Source of the DNA: Natrinema hispanicum
Lineage (GTDB): Archaea; Halobacteriota; Halobacteria; Halobacteriales; Natrialbaceae
Assembly: GCF_004217335.1 (NCBI RefSeq)
Contig: NZ_SHMP01000005.1
Span: 1-64,000 of the forward strand
DNA length: 64,000 nt
Direction of reading: 5' to 3'
Part shown: one piece after another, positions 51,675 through 61,080 of the stretch
Position numbering within the stretch: the stretch's first letter is position 1
How the letters are laid out: each line of letters starts with the position of its first letter
Notes under the pieces: model-generated
The model's input: the letters and a program-made list of their open reading frames with translations, nothing else
The model's database searches: none
Told to the model about the DNA's origin: nothing
Made by a program: the position numbers and the translations under genes

Positions 51675-52967
51675 CTACGCCTGTTCGATGGCCTGATCCA
51701 GATCCGCGATCACGTCGTCGACGTCCTCGATGCCGACCGAGAGGCGCACGAGGTCGTCGGTGACGCCGCCGGCCAACTTCTCCTCTTTGGTGAGTTGCTG
51801 GTGCGTCGTACTCGCGGGGTGGATAATCAGCGTCTTCGCGTCGCCGACGTTCGCCAGCAGGCTCGTCAGGTCGACCTCGTTACAGACCGTTTCGGCGGCG
51901 TCGTAGCCACCCTCGAGCCCGAAGGTGATCATACCGCCATAACCGCCCTCGAGGTACTTCGCGGCGTTCTCGTGGGTCTCGTGGCTCTCGAGGCCGGGGT
52001 AGTTGACCCACGCCACGTCGGGGTGATCTTCTAAGTGCTCCGCGACGGCCATCGCGTTCTCGCAGTGTTTTTCCATGCGCAGGGGCAGCGACTCGAGTTT
52101 CTGGAGTGTGACCCAGGCGTCGAACGGCGACTGCTGGTTGCCCAGGTCGCGCAGGCCGCGGGTCCGAGCGGCGAACGCGAAGGCCGCGTCGCCGAACGTC
52201 TCGCGGAAGTTGACGCCGTGGTAGGCCGGGTTCGGCTCGGTGAGTTCGGGGAAGTCGCCGTCTTCCCAGAGGAACGAGCCGCCGTCGACGAGGATCCCAC
52301 CGACGGTCGAGCCCGCGCCGTGGATCCACTTGGTCGTCGAGTTCCAGACGAGGTCCGCGCCGTGATCGAGGGGCCGGCACAGATACGGCGTCGCGAACGT
52401 GTTGTCGACGAACAGCGGCACATTGTGGTCGTGGGCGATGTCGGCGATGCGCTCGATGTCGGGGGTGACGAGCGCGGGGTTGCCGATTGTCTCTAAGTGG
52501 ACGAACGCGGTGTCGTCGTCGATGGCCTCGGCGTATGCCTCGTAGTCGAGGGTGTCGACGAATTTCGTTTCGACGCCGCGTTTCGAGACGGTGTGGGTGA
52601 GGTAGGTGTAGGTTCCGCCATAGAGCGACGACGAGGAGACGATGTTGTCCCCGACATCGGCGAGGATGAACGTCGCGAGATCGAACGCGGCCATCCCGGA
52701 GGCGGTCGCCAGCGCGCCGACGCCACCTTCCAGCGTCGCGATGCGTTCCTCGAGCATCGCGTTCGTCGGGTTCATGATCCGCGAGTAGATGTTGCCCAGT
52801 TCTTCTAAGCCGAACAGCGCGGCGGCGTGGTCGGTGTCCTCGAACTCGTAGGAGGTCGTCTGGTACAGCGGCGGGGCGCGGGCACCCGTCGTTGGGTCCG
52901 GCTCCTGACCGGCGTGGATACTGTTCGTTGCGAAGTGGTGTCCGTCCGAATCGGAATCGTCACTCAT
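51675..52967 (-). CDS. metY: O-acetylhomoserine aminocarboxypropyltransferase/cysteine synthase
   Basis: A PLP enzyme joining O-acetylhomoserine with sulfide to homocysteine. The 430-residue protein has the Cys/Met-metabolism fold: [51 protein letters not shown], the PLP lysine K213 ([16 protein letters not shown]), and the C-terminal [25 protein letters not shown] on the minus strand about 27 bp upstream of ATG 52967 suits a leaderless start. Confidence 0.95.
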   Translation of the reverse strand: MSDDSDSDGHHFATNSIHAGQEPDPTTGARAPPLYQTTSYEFEDTDHAAALFGLEELGNIYSRIMNPTNAMLEERIATLEGGVGALATASGMAAFDLATFILADVGDNIVSSSSLYGGTYTYLTHTVSKRGVETKFVDTLDYEAYAEAIDDDTAFVHLETIGNPALVTPDIERIADIAHDHNVPLFVDNTFATPYLCRPLDHGADLVWNSTTKWIHGAGSTVGGILVDGGSFLWEDGDFPELTEPNPAYHGVNFRETFGDAAFAFAARTRGLRDLGNQQSPFDAWVTLQKLESLPLRMEKHCENAMAVAEHLEDHPDVAWVNYPGLESHETHENAAKYLEGGYGGMITFGLEGGYDAAETVCNEVDLTSLLANVGDAKTLIIHPASTTHQQLTKEEKLAGGVTDDLVRLSVGIEDVDDVIADLDQAIEQA

Positions 52968-53070
52968 ACCAGCGTCCTTGCAGCCACGTCACGTAAAACC
53001 CCTAGCCTTTCCCCTCGAGACGGAATACGACCGAGATGCGGGCAGATATTACCTCGGACGGTGTACGGAT

Positions 53071-54084
53071 TCACAGTTCCAGCACGCTGACGACACGAAG
53101 GCTCTCCAAGAGCAGCCAGCAGAGAAAGGCACCGTACAGCCCCAACAGCAGCCATGCTTCGCGTATCGAGAGCCGCATTTCAGTCCGAGAGATGCTAAAG
53201 AAGACGATCGTCGCAAGGACGAGAAAACTCATCATCGGAACGATGTGGGCGAAATTCACCGTCAGCGAGCCCGCGACGAGGACGCCGACCGGCACGGCGA
53301 CCAACAAGTCGAACGTGTTGCTCCCGAGGACGTTCGCCAGCGTCACCGTCGGCCGATCCGCCCGTGCGGCCGCGAGGCTGACGAACGTATCGGGCAGGCT
53401 CGAGCCGGCGGCGACGACGGTCATCCCCCAGAGAAACGTGGGGGTTCCGAACGCGTCGCCGAGGCCGACCGCCGACCGGACGAGGGCCTCGACGCCGAGG
53501 ACGATCGCCACCAGCCCGACGCCGAACTGCAACCAGGTTGGGAGCACGTCGACCGACGTGTCCGTCGTCGCCCCTTCGTCAGCAGCATCGAGATACTGGG
53601 TGAAGATGTAGAGCCCGTACAGCGCGACGGGGAACAGCGCAAGCGGCCGCGAGACGTCGCCTCGAATGAGCCCGTCGCCGCCGGCAACCGGGTTGTAGAT
53701 GACCGCCAGCGAGAACGTCAACAGCAGCGACGCGACCGCGAGCATGTAGAACAGTGACTCCTTGTAGACCAGCTCGCGCGACGTGTCGATGCCGCCGCCG
53801 ACCACCACGGCGAGGCCGGGAATCGCCAGCAGATTGAACACTGCCGAGCCGACGATCGAACCGACGCCGAGTTCGAACTCGCCGTGAAGCAGCGTCGCGA
53901 GCAACACGCTCACCAGTTCGGGCATACTCGAGCCGACAGCGGCGATGACGGCACCCTGGACGACAGCCGGCAATCCATACGCGGCTGCGAGGTCGTTGGC
54001 TGCCTCCTCGAGTCTGGCGCTGCCGTACCAGAGAACGCCCGTTCCGACGGCAGCGAGGGCGATCAAGACCGCGATTTCGATCAT
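53071..54084 (-). CDS. Sodium/calcium exchanger family membrane protein
   Basis: A 337-residue CaCA-type antiporter with about ten helices in two inverted halves. Each carries the alpha-repeat signature: VVQGAVIAAVGSSMPELVSVL with GSIVGSAVFNLL in the first, and GMTVVAAGSSLPDTFVSL with ANVLGSNTFDLL in the second. It exchanges Ca2+ (or K+) against Na+. I took ATG at 54084 (MIEIAVLIALAAVG) since the open frame upstream is Arg-rich and non-membrane. Confidence 0.93.
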   Translation of the reverse strand: MIEIAVLIALAAVGTGVLWYGSARLEEAANDLAAAYGLPAVVQGAVIAAVGSSMPELVSVLLATLLHGEFELGVGSIVGSAVFNLLAIPGLAVVVGGGIDTSRELVYKESLFYMLAVASLLLTFSLAVIYNPVAGGDGLIRGDVSRPLALFPVALYGLYIFTQYLDAADEGATTDTSVDVLPTWLQFGVGLVAIVLGVEALVRSAVGLGDAFGTPTFLWGMTVVAAGSSLPDTFVSLAAARADRPTVTLANVLGSNTFDLLVAVPVGVLVAGSLTVNFAHIVPMMSFLVLATIVFFSISRTEMRLSIREAWLLLGLYGAFLCWLLLESLRVVSVLEL

Positions 54085-54472
54085 GACCAGGTCGCTGGTC
54101 GGCGACCGACTGTCGATCCGTGCCGACACGTTCGGTTGCGCTCGCCTCGTCGAGCGGTTGTCTCTCGCGTCTCGGCTTTCTCGGCGGCTTCCGCTTCCAT
54201 GGTTCGCCCTTCTCGCGCAGACGTGTAAAGATGGCAGACTCTCGCGGCGATGGCGTTGTGATCGCCCCACTGCGCGGTGCTCGCGGCCGTCGAGCCGAGC
54301 GCTATTTATAATGCGGAGCAAGCAAGGGAGCACTCTATATCGCTCGTGAGCGCTTCGTGAGCGGTGGTACTACTACTAGCAACGCTCATACGCACGGCAC
54401 CCGGCACTTGGTTCACGACGGTACGTGCGACGGACCGCCGTCCGAACCGCTGCCAAGCGACATCGACTACCC
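54085..54472. other. Divergent intergenic region
   Basis: No gene is supported in these 388 bp. A strong TATA-like TATTTATAATG lies at about 54303-54313 and ACTCTATATC at about 54333-54342, with GTGAGCG repeated just after. The TATA boxes lie well over 100 bp before the next ATG (54473), so either a long leader or a small untranslated RNA may start here. Confidence 0.4.
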
Positions 54473-54901
54473 ATGTCCGAATCAACGTCACGGTCACCGC
54501 GAGACGACACAGAATCGGTCTACAACGACTACATACTGGATGTCCGAATCCTCGAGGTCATGCCGCCGGACGCCGAGACACCAGAGTACCGGTTCGAGGC
54601 CCCCCAGCACACGCCGATGACGTTCGACGATCCGGAGACCGCGACGCTGTACGCCGACGTCTACTTCGACACGAACGGCTTTCAGGAGGCGGGAACCGGC
54701 GACCGGGGCGTTCCACCGGAGGTCATTCAGGCGGGCCGAGACACGCTTGCGGCGTACTTCCTCACGATGCCCGGTACGGACGTAAACTGGGTGGCATCGT
54801 TTTACGGGAAGACGCCGCCGAAGATCGAACGGTACATCGCATCCGTCCGCCAGCGCGCCCAGGAAATCCGCGCGAACGCGGCCGAACAGGGACTCGAGTA
54901 G
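54473..54901 (+). CDS. Haloarchaeal hypothetical protein
   Basis: A 142-residue protein (MSESTSRSPRDD... YNDYILDVRILEVMPPDAETPEYRFEAPQHTPMTFDDPETATLYADVYFDTNGFQEAGTG) whose C-terminal half is helical (PPEVIQAGRDTLAAYFLTMPGTDVNWVASFYGKTPPKIERYIASVRQRAQEIR). Composition and codon use are those of a real gene; no family is recognised. ATG 54473 is chosen over an Arg-rich upstream extension. Confidence 0.75.
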   Translation: MSESTSRSPRDDTESVYNDYILDVRILEVMPPDAETPEYRFEAPQHTPMTFDDPETATLYADVYFDTNGFQEAGTGDRGVPPEVIQAGRDTLAAYFLTMPGTDVNWVASFYGKTPPKIERYIASVRQRAQEIRANAAEQGLE

Positions 54902-54921
54902 CTGATAGCCGATCCCCACGC

Positions 54922-55007
54922 TGAGACGGACTCCTGTCAGTCAGTGCCGGTGGGCCCGCAATCCACACTGTGGTCCCACTGGGAAATCGGGACAGCAGAC
55001 CGTCTGA
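54922..55007 (-). repeat. TIR-bounded palindromic repeat, copy 4 (complete, inverted)
   Basis: On the minus strand it reads CAGACGGTCTGCTGTCCCGA, then an interior GTGGGACC-CAGTGTGG block shared with copy 2, and ends CTGACTGACAGGAGTCCG. It starts 20 bp after the preceding gene's stop. The rest of the 301-bp gap to 55203 holds only the phoX promoter region. Confidence 0.75.
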
Positions 55008-55174
55008 GAAGGGTAATCGAGACGTTCTTTTCGACCGAATCACACTGTGGGCAATCGAGACGTTGCTGGCGTCAAGTCGACGATGACTGGATCGGCAGTC
55101 GAACGGAGAGCTACATAGAATTCCGTACGCTTCGTTTAGGAATTGATGAATAAATATTAGAAATATAAAACTCC

Positions 55175-55180
55175 TATAAT
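55175..55180 (+). promoter_or_regulatory. TATA element of the PhoX-like gene
   Basis: TATAAT lies 23-28 bp upstream of ATG 55203; a second AT block (AAATATAAAA, 55161-55170) lies just before it. The spacing suits a leaderless transcript. Confidence 0.5.
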
Positions 55181-55202
55181 ACGCTGGCCCGTTACGGAAC
55201 TG

Positions 55203-57365
55203 ATGGTTGATTTAACTCGACGCAACCTGATGGAAGCCTCAGTCGCCGCAGCGCTCGGTGCGAGCGTCACTGGCGTCGCGAGCGCCGACCCTGACGATCC
55301 CGATACGCCGCTGGCACCGCACGTCGACGGGGAATTAAAGCGGTTCTCCTCGACCGCACTCGGCGCGGAAGTCACCGGCCCGTTCGTGTTCGATGAGGGG
55401 GCGCTGCTCTACAGCCTCCAGCACCCGAGCCGCGACAATCCCGCACCGTACGACGAGGCCGGAATCGGCTACTTCAGCGGCTTCCAGTTCGAACTCGAGG
55501 GCAGTAACGACGACTTCGACGAGCTGTCGACGCCCCAGACGAACGCGGAACGACAGACAGTCCGCGGCGCTGACGGCGAGTTCACGTTCCTCGCACAGGC
55601 CCACGAGGCGATCAACGGGGGCACCGAAGAACTCGGCGTCGTCCAGACGCCCGACGGCGAGAATATCACGACCGACGCGTTCGCCGGCACGCAGTACGGC
55701 GACGCCGCGTACAACCCCGATTGTAACCAGTTCGTCCCCACGACCGACGACGGCACCGAGGGCTATCTCTTTACCAACTGGGAGAACAGCCCTGGCAACG
55801 TCTCCCGAATTCCGATCAGCCGGACCGAGGACGGCGAGTGGGAGGTCGACCTCGAGAACGCCATCAACATCGCCAACACCGAGCCGATGCGCGACCTCGG
55901 CGGGACGCGCATCAACTGTTACGGCGATCTGAGCCCGTGGAATACGATGATTTCCTCCGAGGAGAACTACGCACACCCGCGGGTTTCGCTTGCCGCGACG
56001 GTCGGCGACATTTTGGAGGCAGGAACGGGCAAGGGACGCCGCGGCGCTCACGAGTTCTGGAACCGGCCGAACCCGTCGGACATTCAAAGCGCCGTCGACG
56101 ACTACTACGGCGACGAGGCCTGGGGCATCCAGGGCTACTGGGCGATGACCGGTGTCGAGTTCCTCGCGTACTACCTCGGCGCGGACCCCGTCGACCAAGA
56201 TGCCGACGAAAACACGACCCAGCCGATCGGCGATGTCTACCCCAACCCCTACCGCTACGGCTATCACGTCGACATCCGCGAGCCGGCAGCCGACACGCCA
56301 CAGCCAGTCAAGTACTACGTGATGGGACGGGCCGCCTGGGAGTCCCCCGACATCCAGTCCGACCGGAAGACGGTTTATGGCTGTTCGGACGGCGACAGCA
56401 AGGGGATCTACAAGTTCGTCGCCGACGAACCGATCGACAGCTACGACGACCCGATGGACATCGCCGGCACCCTCTACGCTCCGAAGGTGACCAACGCGGA
56501 AGCCGCCCGCGAACTTCCGCCGGCGGAAGTCGACCTCGAGCTCGAGTGGCTCGAGTTGGGCCACGCCACGAACCGCGAGGTCGAGGCGTGGATCGCTGCG
56601 TACGACGATATTACCCAGACCGATTATCTCGAGACGCACGCCGAAACTGACTGGGAGGACGACCTCGAGACTGCGCTCGAGGAGGCCGATCGCGAGGTCG
56701 TCGACAACGGGAATCAGGATTACATCACCGACGAGGAAATCGCGCTGTGGGCCGAACAGTGGGCAGACGAGGGTCCCAACGGCGTCTCGCCGGACCTCCG
56801 TCGCGTACCGTTCCTCGAGACGCGCGCAGCCGCCAAAGAGATCGGCGCGTCCATCGAGTTCAACAAGGCCGAAGGCGTCGACAGCGCCGACGGTGCCGAA
56901 CCGGGCGATTACGTCTACTTCGCCATCTCCGAACTCAACGACGACCTGTCCAACGAGGAGGGCTACGAGGACGTCGGCGACATCCAGCTCGAGCGAGTCG
57001 ACGGCGGTGTCGTCTACCGGGCGGAACTCGAGGCGGATTTCAACGTCTCGACGCTCGAGCCGGCCATCGTCGGGCCGGACGCGAGCGATCCCGCGGACGT
57101 CGCAGACGACGCGCTCATCAACGTCGACAACGTGCTGGTGATGGACGACGGCCGCGTGCTCTGCTGTGAGGACGCCGATCAGTTCGGCCGCTCCTACAGC
57201 AACGATTGTCTCTACGTGTACGAACCGGCGGAAAACGACTTCCCTGGGCGTCCCACCGAGCATCCGGGGCGCGGCCGCGGCGGAACCAGTGATACCGACG
57301 ACATCCCGGGTCGTCCCGCCGAGCACCCGGGCCGTGGTCGTGGACGAACGGACAACGACGACTGA
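55203..57365 (+). CDS. Secreted PhoX-like (DUF839) protein
   Basis: A 720-residue exported protein with a twin-arginine signal (LTRRNLMEASVAAALGASVTGVASA, about 4-28). The DUF839/PhoX beta-propeller follows: GTEGYLFTNWENSPGNVSRI, RINCYGDLSPWNTMISSEE, KTVYGCSDGDSKGIYKF and NVLVMDDGRVLCCEDADQFG. PhoX enzymes are Ca/Fe phosphatases that free phosphate outside the cell; haloarchaeal members may differ in activity. The C-terminus has two PGRPxEHPGRGRG repeats (about 682-714), a basic low-complexity tail unusual for this acidic protein. Confidence 0.88.
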   Translation: MVDLTRRNLMEASVAAALGASVTGVASADPDDPDTPLAPHVDGELKRFSSTALGAEVTGPFVFDEGALLYSLQHPSRDNPAPYDEAGIGYFSGFQFELEGSNDDFDELSTPQTNAERQTVRGADGEFTFLAQAHEAINGGTEELGVVQTPDGENITTDAFAGTQYGDAAYNPDCNQFVPTTDDGTEGYLFTNWENSPGNVSRIPISRTEDGEWEVDLENAINIANTEPMRDLGGTRINCYGDLSPWNTMISSEENYAHPRVSLAATVGDILEAGTGKGRRGAHEFWNRPNPSDIQSAVDDYYGDEAWGIQGYWAMTGVEFLAYYLGADPVDQDADENTTQPIGDVYPNPYRYGYHVDIREPAADTPQPVKYYVMGRAAWESPDIQSDRKTVYGCSDGDSKGIYKFVADEPIDSYDDPMDIAGTLYAPKVTNAEAARELPPAEVDLELEWLELGHATNREVEAWIAAYDDITQTDYLETHAETDWEDDLETALEEADREVVDNGNQDYITDEEIALWAEQWADEGPNGVSPDLRRVPFLETRAAAKEIGASIEFNKAEGVDSADGAEPGDYVYFAISELNDDLSNEEGYEDVGDIQLERVDGGVVYRAELEADFNVSTLEPAIVGPDASDPADVADDALINVDNVLVMDDGRVLCCEDADQFGRSYSNDCLYVYEPAENDFPGRPTEHPGRGRGGTSDTDDIPGRPAEHPGRGRGRTDNDD

Positions 57366-57548
57366 CGGAGCGCCGTCCGTCGGCAAACACTGTCGCTATC
57401 GATTCGACGACGAACACGGACGGTGACGAGTGTGCCATCTCCTGTCCGTTTCGAGGAACGTAACTGCTGAATGTCGCCACGGACTGCCGGCAGCGCCAAC
57501 GTCTCTTCTGTCAGTCCGTCTTCACACCGCGGTCGGCCCCCGACGCGT

Positions 57549-59126
57549 TCACTCGAGCAGCGACTCGCCGGTCATCTCGGGTGGCTGGTCGAGGTCGATC
57601 GCCTCGAGCATCGTCGGCGCGATATCGGCGAGCGTGCCGCCCTCGCGGACGGTTCGGCTGCCGTCGGTCCCGTTGCTCACGGGTCGTTCCTCCCCGTTCG
57701 CGTCTCCGAGGTCGCTTTGCGACCTCGCTCCTGGCGCGAGATAGACCAGCGGCACCTCGTTGTACGTGTGTGCCGTGTGTGGATCGGCTTCGGTTCCCAT
57801 GTCGTCGGCGTTGCCGTGGTCGGCGGTGATAAGAACGTGTGCGCCGGCGGCCTCGAGCCGGTCGACGAGTCGCCCGAGCTGTTCGTCGACGGCTTCGACG
57901 GCCTCGATCGCGGCCTCGTAGTCGCCGGTGTGACCGACCATGTCCGGGTTGGCGTAGTTTAACACGAGGACGTCCGGGTCGTCGGAATCGATGGTGTCGA
58001 TCGCGGTGTCGGTCACCTCGGGGGCACTCATCTCGGGTTGCTGGTCGTAGGTCGGCACGTCGGGACTCTCGACGATCTTCCGGATCTCGCCGTCGAACTC
58101 GACCTCGCGGCCGCCATTCAAGAAGTAGGTGACGTGGGCGTACTTCTCGGATTCGGCGATCCGTAACTGTGTCTTCCCGGCGTCGGCCAGCACCTCTCCG
58201 AGCACCTGTTCGGGCTGGTTCGGCGGGTAGGCCACGGGGAGGTCGAAGGTCTTGTCGTACTGGGTCATCATCACGACCTCGGCATCCGGTGGAGTGGTCG
58301 CACACTCGTCGGCCCAGTCTTCGGGGCGGATGTCCGCAAGCATCCGCGTGAGCTGTCGCGCCCGGTCGGAACGGAAGTTGAACCAGACGACTGCATCGCC
58401 GTCCTCGAGTGCCGGCTGATCCGAAATGAGTGTCGGCTCGACGAACTCGTCAGTCTCACCGCGATCGTACGATTCTTCGACCGCGTCGACGGCTGACTCG
58501 GCGGTCCATTCGGCCTCGCGGTTGACGATTGCGTCGTATGCTCGCTTCGTCCGCTCCCAGTTCTGGTCGCGGTCCATCGCGTAGTAGCGGCCCGAGACCG
58601 TCGCCACGTCGCCGGTGCCGTGCTCGGCGATCACGTCCTCGAGCGTCCCGAGGTATTCCCGACCCCCGGTCGGCGAGGTGTCCCGCCCGTCGGTAATCGC
58701 GTGGGTAACGGCTTCGACGTCGTGGTCGGCCGCCAGCTCGATCAGCGCGTGGAGGTGTTCCTGATCGGAGTGGACGCCGCCGTCGCTGACGAGGCCGACG
58801 AAGTGAACTCGGCCATTGTTTTCACGCGCCCGATCGAACGCCCCGTTGATCGCGTCGTTCTCCCGGAAGGAGCCGTCAGCGATGGAGTCCGAAATGCGGG
58901 TGTACTCCTGATAGACGACGCGGCCGGCACCGATGTTCAGGTGGCCGACCTCGCTGTTTCCCATCTGTCCCTCGGGGAGGCCGACGCGTCGACCGGCGAC
59001 CTCGAGCCGGCCGTACGCGCCCGACTCCGCGAGGCGGTCGAAGACCGGCGTTTCGGCCGCGTCGACCGCGTCCCTGCCGCCGTCACCGAGTCCCCAGCCG
59101 TCGAGAACGATCAGCGCAGCTTCCAT
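57549..59126 (-). CDS. gpmI: 2,3-bisphosphoglycerate-independent phosphoglycerate mutase
   Basis: GpmI interconverts 3- and 2-phosphoglycerate in glycolysis and gluconeogenesis. The 525-residue protein has the alkaline-phosphatase-fold metal site VLDGWG, the nucleophile S58 (EGQMGNSEVGHLNIG), HFVGLVSDGGVHSDQEHL, THAITDGRDTSP, and the second metal site ADHGNADDM with DPHTAHTYNEVPLV. Residues about 460-495 form a low-complexity insert, part of which (ARSQSDLGDANG) is encoded by a DNA hairpin. Confidence 0.95.
   Translation of the reverse strand: MEAALIVLDGWGLGDGGRDAVDAAETPVFDRLAESGAYGRLEVAGRRVGLPEGQMGNSEVGHLNIGAGRVVYQEYTRISDSIADGSFRENDAINGAFDRARENNGRVHFVGLVSDGGVHSDQEHLHALIELAADHDVEAVTHAITDGRDTSPTGGREYLGTLEDVIAEHGTGDVATVSGRYYAMDRDQNWERTKRAYDAIVNREAEWTAESAVDAVEESYDRGETDEFVEPTLISDQPALEDGDAVVWFNFRSDRARQLTRMLADIRPEDWADECATTPPDAEVVMMTQYDKTFDLPVAYPPNQPEQVLGEVLADAGKTQLRIAESEKYAHVTYFLNGGREVEFDGEIRKIVESPDVPTYDQQPEMSAPEVTDTAIDTIDSDDPDVLVLNYANPDMVGHTGDYEAAIEAVEAVDEQLGRLVDRLEAAGAHVLITADHGNADDMGTEADPHTAHTYNEVPLVYLAPGARSQSDLGDANGEERPVSNGTDGSRTVREGGTLADIAPTMLEAIDLDQPPEMTGESLLE
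57707..57727 (-). repeat. Perfect hairpin inside gpmI
   Basis: CGAGGTCGC-TTT-GCGACCTCG is a 9-bp perfect stem with a 3-nt loop, in frame within the low-complexity insert before the C-terminal VREGGTLADIAPTML block. It has the same geometry as the intergenic and RaSEA hairpins. Confidence 0.65.
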
Positions 59127-59360
59127 ACCAGATCGGAAATCGGCATGTCCTAACTACCTGTCGTTGTCGTCGTCAGCGGCGGCCGGCTGCAGGGACCGCT
59201 CGTCCCCAACGTATCAGTACTGGGGTATCTCTGTCGTTCGGCTTGAGCGGTTGGACCCAGCCCGATCGTGTCGCGTGGACGAGTCGACTCGAGTCGGCCA
59301 GTGTCGTGTGGTCGAACGGCCTGCTGTTACTGGGAGCTGTGACGCTCCAAGGCGTGTCAT

Positions 59361-59396
59361 GGGTGCGCCAGCACTGACTGACAGCAGACCGTCTCA
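59361..59396 (-). repeat. TIR-type repeat, copy 5 (single end)
   Basis: On the minus strand it begins TGAGACGGTCTGCTGTC, the TGA being the stop of the zinc-ribbon protein gene. It then runs straight into CAGTCAGTGCTGG, a sequence normally at the other end. It looks like a fused or deleted copy retaining only the terminal motifs. Confidence 0.55.
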
Positions 59397-59690
59397 GTCG
59401 TTCTGTGGGTGATCGAACGTCGTCCCGCAGTCGCCACAGACGGTGGCGTTGCCGGGCGTACTTCGCTGTGCGAAGACAGCCCCGCACTCGTCACAGATCA
59501 TAAAGAGACGGTGTTCCGGCGGGACGCCGGCCTCGAAGTCGGCCCGGATCCAGGCGTCGGGATTCCCCGCTTCGTAGATGGTGATCCCGGACCCGTTCTG
59601 TCGCCAGTTGATCGCACGCTCGTCGGAGGTAACGGTCGCCGATTCTCGCTCGGACATCCAGATATCACCAGCCTCGAGCCGTCCATACAT
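59394..59690 (-). CDS. Haloarchaeal zinc-ribbon protein
   Basis: A 98-residue protein with an N-terminal conserved-looking part (NWRQNGSGITIYEAGNPDAWIRADFEAGVPPEHRLFMI) and a zinc ribbon C66-x2-C69 and C85-x2-C88 (CDECGAVFAQ... CGDCGTTFDH). No known function. The start at 59690 is given. TAAATTA at 59705-59711 is slightly too close for it, so ATG 59657 (MSERESATV) with a short leader is also possible. Confidence 0.75.
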   Translation of the reverse strand: MYGRLEAGDIWMSERESATVTSDERAINWRQNGSGITIYEAGNPDAWIRADFEAGVPPEHRLFMICDECGAVFAQRSTPGNATVCGDCGTTFDHPQND

Positions 59691-59783
59691 ACGCTTTCTG
59701 ATAGTAATTTACACGGACCTGAGTCAACATCAGCGTCGTTCACGACCACTGGCTTTTTGCGGGTTGGACGGGACCCCTCTGTC

Positions 59784-61061
59784 ATGACGCTCGATCCGGT
59801 CCACTTCGACGGTATCGCGCAGCTTGCGAGGCGGATCGACCCCGGGACCGACGAGCGCGACCGTCGCGCCTTCGCCGAGACCGTCTGGGAGGAGTTCCTC
59901 GATCCTTTGCTTGATGACGGCCGGCGGGTCCTCGAGCCGGTCGACGAGCAGGCGCGGCGGCTGGTCGACTGCGAGGCGGTTGCGTTGCGCGACCGCGAGT
60001 TTCCGACCGAACACGGCCTCGACGCGGGGACGATCAACCCGACGGCGTTCAAAAACGGGCTCGTCATCGATATCGCGCAGGCGGCGATGAGCGCGACCCC
60101 GAGCGATCTCGACCTCCACCGGTCGCGAACGACCGTGATGACGGTTCACTCGAACGACGAGACGATGACCGTCGACGAGACGTGGGGCAAGTTCGACGAA
60201 GGCTACAGCCGGAGCCGCGCGGTCAAGATTCCGCCGCTGCCGCGATTCGCGGAGGGCGTTGTCCACGCGCTGGCGCTGTACCTCGCGGAGAGTACTCATG
60301 CCCGCGACCACGCTGAGGCGGTGTCTGATCTGCTCGTCCTCGACGGGCCGCTGTATCCCCGTGGCCTGCTTCGCTGGGCCGATCAGCACCCCGACCTCGC
60401 CGATTTCCTGCTCGACGATCCGCGGCCGACGACCGTCCTCGAGAACTACGTCCGGCTGGTTGAGGCGTTCGTCGACCGGGACGTGCCACTCGTCGGCTTC
60501 GTCAAAAACCCCGCGACACGCGTCATCACGCGGACGCTAAAGGACAACCGAGAGATCGATGTGAGCGTCCCGTGGGCCAACGATTCGGCGCTGTTTACCC
60601 GGCTGCTCGAGCGCGGCGAGTACGTCGACGACGTCGACGGCGAGCGCTGGGAACGGGACACGTCGTCGCTGACCTATACGAATTGGTTCCGCTCGCGCGG
60701 TGGCGTCGATCGACCGCTGTCGGCCGAGGGTGATGCACTCGGGGTCGACCGACGGCTCGAGCGTCAGGCCTACGAGGTCACCTTCTTCGTCGTCTACGAT
60801 CCGCGCGACGACCTGTTGTATCGAATCGAGGCTCCCTATGCGTTCACGAAGGACCCGGAGACACGCGAGCGATTGACGATGCAGCTGTTACAGGACGTCG
60901 CCGTCGCACACGGACCGCCGACGATCGTCGAAAAAGCCGACGAACTCGCTCGGATCAGCAACGCGGAGAAGGCCTCGCTTCGCGAGACGCTCGAGGCACA
61001 GTTCGACACCGTGCAGGACCGGACCTACGACGACCACCGCTGGGACGAACAGCCGTACTGA
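59784..61061 (+). CDS. nurA: DNA double-strand break repair nuclease NurA
   Basis: NurA is a 5'-3' exonuclease that partners the HerA translocase in resecting DNA ends. The 425-residue protein shows the NurA domain from about residue 95 (GYSRSRAVKIPPLPRFAEGVVHALALYL, LLVLDGPLYPRGLLRW with the catalytic acidic residue, PLVGFVKNPATRVITRTL, and late FVVYDPRDDLLYRIEAPYAF). I took ATG at 59784; the frame upstream is not coding-like. A HerA-like ATPase starts 2.3 kb downstream. Confidence 0.85.
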   Translation: MTLDPVHFDGIAQLARRIDPGTDERDRRAFAETVWEEFLDPLLDDGRRVLEPVDEQARRLVDCEAVALRDREFPTEHGLDAGTINPTAFKNGLVIDIAQAAMSATPSDLDLHRSRTTVMTVHSNDETMTVDETWGKFDEGYSRSRAVKIPPLPRFAEGVVHALALYLAESTHARDHAEAVSDLLVLDGPLYPRGLLRWADQHPDLADFLLDDPRPTTVLENYVRLVEAFVDRDVPLVGFVKNPATRVITRTLKDNREIDVSVPWANDSALFTRLLERGEYVDDVDGERWERDTSSLTYTNWFRSRGGVDRPLSAEGDALGVDRRLERQAYEVTFFVVYDPRDDLLYRIEAPYAFTKDPETRERLTMQLLQDVAVAHGPPTIVEKADELARISNAEKASLRETLEAQFDTVQDRTYDDHRWDEQPY

Positions 61062-61080
61062 CCGGGTCGTGCCGATCCGG

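Noticed and set aside
55335..57386. A 683-aa minus-strand open frame
   Set aside because: Antisense shadow of the PhoX-like gene, which has a Tat signal and family motifs.
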